The notes beneath the pieces are model-generated. The model was not told the DNA's origin. It saw only the letters and a list, made by a program, of their open reading frames with translations, and searched no databases. From contig JAVYIG010006794.1 in assembly GCA_035222895.1 (NCBI GenBank), forward strand, positions 47,707 to 111,706: a stretch of 64,000 nucleotides of DNA, written 5' to 3'. The stretch comes from Strongylocentrotus droebachiensis (lineage: Eukaryota > Echinodermata > Echinoidea > Camarodonta > Strongylocentrotidae). Both the position numbers and the translations under genes were made by a program. Positions 58,794 through 64,000 of the stretch are shown one piece after another (the stretch's first letter is position 1; each line of letters opens with the position of its first letter).

Positions 58794-61700
58794 CCAGGCA
58801 CGGATCCAGGGGGAGGGCCGAAGGGGTCTCCCCTCCCCCGCCAAAAGAGAGAGAGAGAAAGAGCTAGAGAGAGAAGGAACAGAAGGGAAGGGGAAAGAGG
58901 AGAGAAAGGAAAGAAAGAAGAGGAAGAAGAAAAGAAAAGAGGGGGAAAAAGAGATCGGGGGGGGGGGGGGGCGACTGAGGGCCTTGCCTCCGAGGCTGTT
59001 GCCCCCCCCCCTCTCCCCCCCCCCCCAAACAAAAAAAGAAGAAGGAAGGAATTAAGGGAAATAAAAAAGGAGAAGAGGAGACAAAGGAAAGGGGGGAAAG
59101 AAAGAAGAAAAGTAATGAAGGGAGATATCAGTTATGATTTTCTCGCCAACAATTTGTTGATCCTCAGGGGGGGGGGGGGGCGGACAAAAATAAAGAGAGT
59201 AGGAAGGGAAAAGGAAAGATGAGAGCTAAAAGGGAACAAAAATGGAAAGAAGAAAAGATAACAGGTGAAAAAAAGGGAGGGGGTCAGATGCAATTAATCC
59301 AGCCACATGTGGTTCGGGTAGGGGGTGAAAGGCCTTTGCCTCCCCCAGCAAACTTTACAAAGAGAGAAGGAAGGGAAGGGGGAGGGAAAGAGATGAAAAA
59401 GGGAAAGAGAAAAAAAGGGGAAGAAAAGGTAGGGGAGATCAGTTGCGATTTTTCTCGCCAACAAGGTGTGGATCGGGGGCGAAATGCCCTTGCCTCCCCC
59501 TCCCCCTCAGCAAAAGAGAGAGAGAGAGAGAAAGAAGGGAGGGAGGGAATGGGAAAGAGGAGAGAAAGGGCAAGAAAATAAAGAGTAAGAAGAAAAGAAA
59601 TATGAGAAAAGATATGCTTTCACGCTCCTATCGCCCCCCCCCCCCCCCAACGAGACCAAGCGCCAGATACGCCACTGGACACTACTGGTGTATCCCCCAA
59701 AAAGATTAAAACGAGGTTTATTTCTAATTCGATTTCAGTGATTTACAAATATGTGAAATGACATAATATTTAGTAAATTATACGTATTTATGATTTTGTT
59801 GGAAAATGACGAATTCCCAAAGTTACAGTCAGTCGAGAAGTATGCCTATTAAGAGGCCTTCATGTCCAGGCCCGCTGAACGACGGGGCTCGGGAGACTGA
59901 GCTTTCCCTCCTCCCCACTATTTTGAAAAAGTATATTAAAAAGAAATAGAAAGAAAGTAAGAAAGGAAAAAAAATAAAGAGGAAGAAAAAATGGAAAGAG
60001 GGAAAAGATATGCTTTTGCGCTCATCTCGCCTCCCCCAAACGAGACCAAGCGCCAGGTACGCCACTAGACACCACTGGCGTACTAATTAGAAGGGGGCAG
60101 CCTCCCCCTTAAGTGGTTCGTTTTTAATTCGGTTTCAGTGATTTACAAATGTTGTAAAATGACATAATTTTTTAGTAAATTATACTGTTTTATGAGTTTG
60201 TTGGAAAATGACGAATTCCCAAAGTTACAGTCAGGCGAGAAATATGCTTATTTAGACGTCTGCACGTCAAGGCTCGCGGAACATAAATTGGCGTGGAGTC
60301 TAGGGGCGGAGCCCCCGGTAGCTCAGGGGCAATGGGCATTCATTACGTTTAGATGAGCATATTTTGATACCTTATTAATGACACGGGTAGGTCACTAATT
60401 GGCGTGGGGTCCAGGCAGGCGCGGATCCAGGATTTCTTAGGGGGGGGGGGGCCAAATTTGAAATTATGCGAGCCAAATATTGGTACGTAATGGTGACCAG
60501 CAGTGACGTAATGCGAGGGGTGGATACAGGGAGGGGCGAAGCTTGACGTTTTATTCAATTATTAGAGAAAGAAGACGATTCGCTGTACCGTTCTCGACTC
60601 TTAATCCTCGTCCTAATTCAGTCCCCCCCCTCCCCCTCCCGCTCAAAGTGCGGAAGCTTTTTACGTTTCATTAAATCATTAGAGAAAGAAGACGATTCGT
60701 TGTACCGTTCTCTACTCTTAATCCGCATCTGAATTCAGTTTCTCGTCTCCCGCGCGAAACGCGGAAGCTTTGACGTTTCATTAAATTATTAGAGAGAGGG
60801 GGGAGGGGCGGGAGCTCGAAGCTCCCGATCCCCGCCGTTCCTCGGGCCATGACATGTGGGAATCTCAAGAATCATAATTTTCCAATAAACGCTTAAAAAA
60901 GTATAATTTACTAAAAAGTGAGGAAAAATCTCAGAAATTATGTCATTTCAGCATTATTTGTAATCCACTGTAAGTTATGGAATTAGAAAAACCACGTTTG
61001 AATTTGAATTCCCACAAGCCCCAGTATCTCCTCTTTTTCTTTTTTTCTTTCCCTTTCCTTCCTTCTCTCTTATTTCTTTTGATTGGGGGGGGGGGGGCAA
61101 CATCCTGGGAGGCAAGGCCCTTTCGCCCCCCGATCTCCTTCTTCCCCCATTTCTTTTCTTTTTCCTCTTCTTTCTTTCTCTTTCTCTCCTCTTTCCCTTT
61201 CCCTTCTTTTCCTTTCTTCTCTCATTTTTGTGGGAGGGGGGGGGGGCAAGGCCCGCTCGGCCCCCCTCCCTCTGGATCCGCGCCTGGGTCCAGGGGCTGA
61301 GCCCCAGGAAACTCAGGGGCTATCGGGGCATTCATTACGTTCAGATGAGCATATTTGTTATACCCCGGAAACTCAGGGATTTTTAGGCATTTAATAACGG
61401 TCAGATAAGCATTCAGGGGCACGCCTTAGGGCCCTTGGTGGGGTCAAGGGGGTGGAGCCTCCGGAAAGTCAGGGGTTTTAGGCATTTAATTACAGTTGAT
61501 CATATTTTGAGACCTCATTATTTTGTGACACTGGCAGGTCACAATTTATTTTTGTCTCTTTCTCCCTACTTCTCCTGAATATACTTTTTAAAAATAGTGG
61601 AGGACCCATGCCCCGAGCCCCGCCGTTCCGCGAGCCTTGACATGTACACCTCTAAATAAGCATACTTCTCGCCTGACTGTAACTTTGGGGATTCGTCATT

Positions 61701-62167
61701 TTCCAAGAAACTCCTAAAACAGTACAATTTACTAAAAATTATGTCATTTCACAACATTTGTCTATCACTGAAATCGAATTAGAAATAAACCTCATTTTAT
61801 TCTTGTTTGGGGGAGTACGCCAACAGTGTCCAGTGGCGTATCTGGCGCTTGGTCTCGCTTGGGGGGGGGGGGGGGGCGAGAGAAGCGCAAAAGCATATCT
61901 TTTCCCCCTTTTCTTTTCTTCTTCCTCTTTATTTTATTTCACTTTCTCTCTTCTTTCCCTTCCCCGACCTTCCTTCTCTATCTAGCTGAGGGGGGAGGGG
62001 AGGCAAGGGCCTTTCGGCGCCCCTCCCCCGATCCCCTTCTTTTACCCCTTTTCTTATCTTCTTGTTCTTCTTTCTTTCCTTTCTCTCCTCTTTCCCTTAT
62101 TTTCTCTCTCCTTTTTTGTCGGGGGGCGGGGGCAGGCCCTCGCCCCCCGCATTAGATCCACGCCTGG
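58794..62167. mobile_element. 3.4-kb inverted mosaic element with GA/CT-rich arms
   Basis: The left end reads CCAGGCACGGATCCAGGGGG; the right end reads ATTAGATCCACGCCTGG, its approximate reverse complement. Matching inverted blocks lie inside: AAAGTTACAGTCAGTCGAGA at about 59819 against GCCTGACTGTAACTTTGGGG at about 61671, and GAGACCAAGCGCCAG with ACGCCACTGG (59653) against CCAGTGGCG with TATCTGGCGCTTGGTCTC (about 61831). The outer arms are GA-rich on the left and CT-rich on the right, and the centre holds direct copies of the same modules. There is no coding capacity. It could be one large foldback transposon or several nested members of one family. Confidence 0.65.
60546..60793. repeat. 115-bp tandem repeat, two copies and a partial third
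   Basis: The unit starts GACGTTTTATTCAATTATTA, continues GAGAAAGAAGACGATTCG, and ends near GCGGAAGCTTT. Copies start near 60546 and 60663, with a partial copy near 60772. The first contains a C-rich expansion. It lies in the centre of the inverted mosaic. Confidence 0.8.
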
Positions 62168-62383
62168 TAGCACACACTTTAGCAGTCATGTAAAACAATC
62201 ACTTGCAAACTTTTTTTTTTTTAATCTGAGATCTGTATACTATTATCATTGTCAAAATCATTCCATAAACTGGGGTAAATAGGCCACCTTTATGACCAAC
62301 ATCGTATTATTATAATTTGATTGCAGGGACCTTAGGGAGAACAGCATGAATACTGATGAGGCTACCCTGGGTAAACAAGACAG

Positions 62384-62416
62384 TATTATTATCATTATTA
62401 TTATTATTATTATTAT
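62384..62416. repeat. (ATT)n microsatellite
   Basis: About ten ATT/TTA units with one C interruption, in ordinary AT-rich sequence. The stretch 62170-63750 otherwise shows no gene or element that I can recognise, apart from a poly-C run at 62768-62784. Confidence 0.85.
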
Positions 62417-63756
62417 TGCACATATCTTAATAATATTCAAATATTAAAAACAAACAAAGAACAGAAGTGTAAAGAAGAAAAAAAAATAAAAAAAATGTAC
62501 GAATGAAGATACTACCATCCAACCCCCCCCCCATCATCAATTATTATTTCCAATCAGCGTTAAACAAAAACGTATAGTTATGTTAATATATATTTAAGCG
62601 TACGTAATATATAAACACTATCAATTGTTTCAAATATTATAGAACTCAAACAGTAAATCATATTGGGATTGCATTACCCCCTTTGTACGCTACATGACGC
62701 GAAAACCTCCAAGGCCCGAGAATGTTCAAGCCCCCTATTCACCCCAACAAGACGCAAGTTTGAAGTGCCCCTCCCCCCCCCCCCCGCCCCTCTCCGAGCA
62801 GTAACTAGGCTTGTAGTCCGGTCAGCTCCGTTTGGAGAGTTAGGAAAGTTTCATGAAATCAAGACTGTGGATAAATCAAGTTAGGCTAAGTAATATGATT
62901 ACTAGTATCCTGAGGTTTTGAGAATTCCGATGTCATGAACAAACGAAAGTCTTGAACATTTTCATTGGCTAAAATTGTATAGTTTCTGGGTGCCTGGAGA
63001 TGGTATTAAGTCCTAATAAAAGCTCCGTTCACATTTGCCTTCCGTCACAAAATTGTATCTTATTTAGCTAAAAATCTTGAAATCTAACTTCCTTACTTAT
63101 TTGGAAAATATATCGTGCAATATTGTATATTTACGAAAAGCTTGAATGTGGTATATAACCTAAAGGCTAAATCACTTCAAAACAATTCGCTTTCAATAGA
63201 TGCAGAAAACAAGAGAAGCAGATACAAAAAAATGATTAAAATCGGATAACTAATAAGGAAGTTATAAATTTTTTTAAATATGAAAAACTATGGAACAATG
63301 GAAATCACTACACAAATTGCCAATTTGGTTATCAGTTTGTAACACCATTGCCGCACTATTTATTAATTGCTTTATATATTTGTATCCCATTAATTTCCCT
63401 CTTTATCCCAAAAACCTGATTTCCCATGCCTTTGCCCAGGTTATATGATTTGTAACGTATTGCGTGCATGACATTTCACAAGATCTTTTATAAACTTTGA
63501 AGAATTGAAATTATTTTCAGAATATTGTATATTCATAATTATTGACTTTTATCTAAATAAATTTTCGAAATTCACATTTTTCATGATTTAACTGAATTTG
63601 TTTGACTCTATATTAGATTATTAGTGCATCCGCACACAAAAACATATTATTATCAATATGACTTGGATGCTGGTGTTAGGAAATGAGATTCTCAGGGGGA
63701 AAGTGAGAAATTTATATTACCAATAGAAAGAAAACAAGAGGATAGCGAGGCAATGA

Positions 63757-64000
63757 CGTCAGGCGCGGATCCAGGGGGGGGGCGAGCGGGCCTTGCCCCC
63801 CCCCCCCGCAAAAAGAGAGAGAGAGAGAGAGAGAGAGAAGGAAAAGAAGGGAAAGAGGAGAGAAAGGGAAAGTAAGAAGAGGAAGAAGAAAAGAAAAAGG
63901 AGGGTGTGAGAGATCGGGGGGCCAAAAGGGCCTGCCTCCCAGGCTGTTTCCCCCTCCCCCCCCCCCTCTAAAAAGCGAGAGAGAAGGAAGGAAAAGGGAA
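63757..64000. mobile_element. Partial copy of the GGATCC/GA-rich module, cut by the window edge
   Basis: It starts CAGGCGCGGATCCAGGGGGG and is followed by a GAGAGA tract, AGATCGGGGGGCCAAAAGGG and GCCTGCCTCCCAGGCTGTTT. The same order of words occurs at 58794-59005 and, inverted, at 61090-61285 and 61985-62167. It continues past the right edge. Confidence 0.75.

Noticed and set aside
58669-59710. Lys/Glu/Arg/Gly-rich open frames of up to 128 codons
   Set aside because: They arise from GA-rich mosaic modules and poly-G runs and recur inverted in the same element; there is no protein signature.

Overview
This is eukaryotic genomic DNA: an AT-rich, intron-dominated window with no bacterial gene structure. 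I read it as a marine invertebrate deuterostome, most likely an echinoderm such as a sea urchin. The grounds are the abundant TACATGTACATG-type palindromes, frequent poly-G/poly-C runs, many small foldback DNA transposons, and a Mitf-type gene that is clearly related to vertebrate MITF/TFEB but diverged from it. The organism call is an inference; the gene call is strong.

One gene runs across almost the whole window on the minus strand: an orthologue of the MITF/TFEB/TFE3 transcription factor family. Its start codon is at 58255. Coding exons at 58255-58068, 39272-38960, 5347-5028 and 301-197 have consensus splice sites. The reading frame requires one more exon between 5028 and 301, and a candidate with the exact phases needed lies at 4522-4417. 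Together they encode the N-terminal half of the protein: an acidic N-terminus, a Rag-GTPase docking helix, the ENPT-QQ-QR-QV-YLS block, a PNSPM phosphosite block and the VDDILDEVINLES activation segment. The bHLH-leucine-zipper exons must lie to the left of position 1. Two introns, of 33.6 kb and 18.8 kb, hold nearly everything else. A promoter candidate with a CCAAT box and palindromic E-boxes sits about 280-380 bp upstream of the start codon.

The introns are a collection of non-autonomous elements. The most striking is at 26240-30889: a 2,324-bp TIR element that carries, in opposite orientation and inserted at an internal TA, a second copy of itself with exactly the same length. The element has no recognisable transposase and is built from internal satellite-like arrays, including a 71-bp unit present five times. 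Also present are a family of 65-100-bp hairpin elements (five copies, one disrupted by another MITE), three copies of a roughly 300-bp foldback family, further single MITEs (2299-2713, 54028-54165, 56563-56806), a 1.7-kb minisatellite built on CCTAGG/CATATG words (54170-55915), and the 3' end of a CR1/Jockey-like LINE (57341-57790).

Upstream of the gene (58.7-62.2 kb and 63.76 kb to the end) lies a purine/pyrimidine-rich mosaic of inverted modules with GGATCC-G-rich ends. I find no second protein-coding host gene on either strand. I looked only by eye for tRNA, rRNA or snRNA genes and recognised none.
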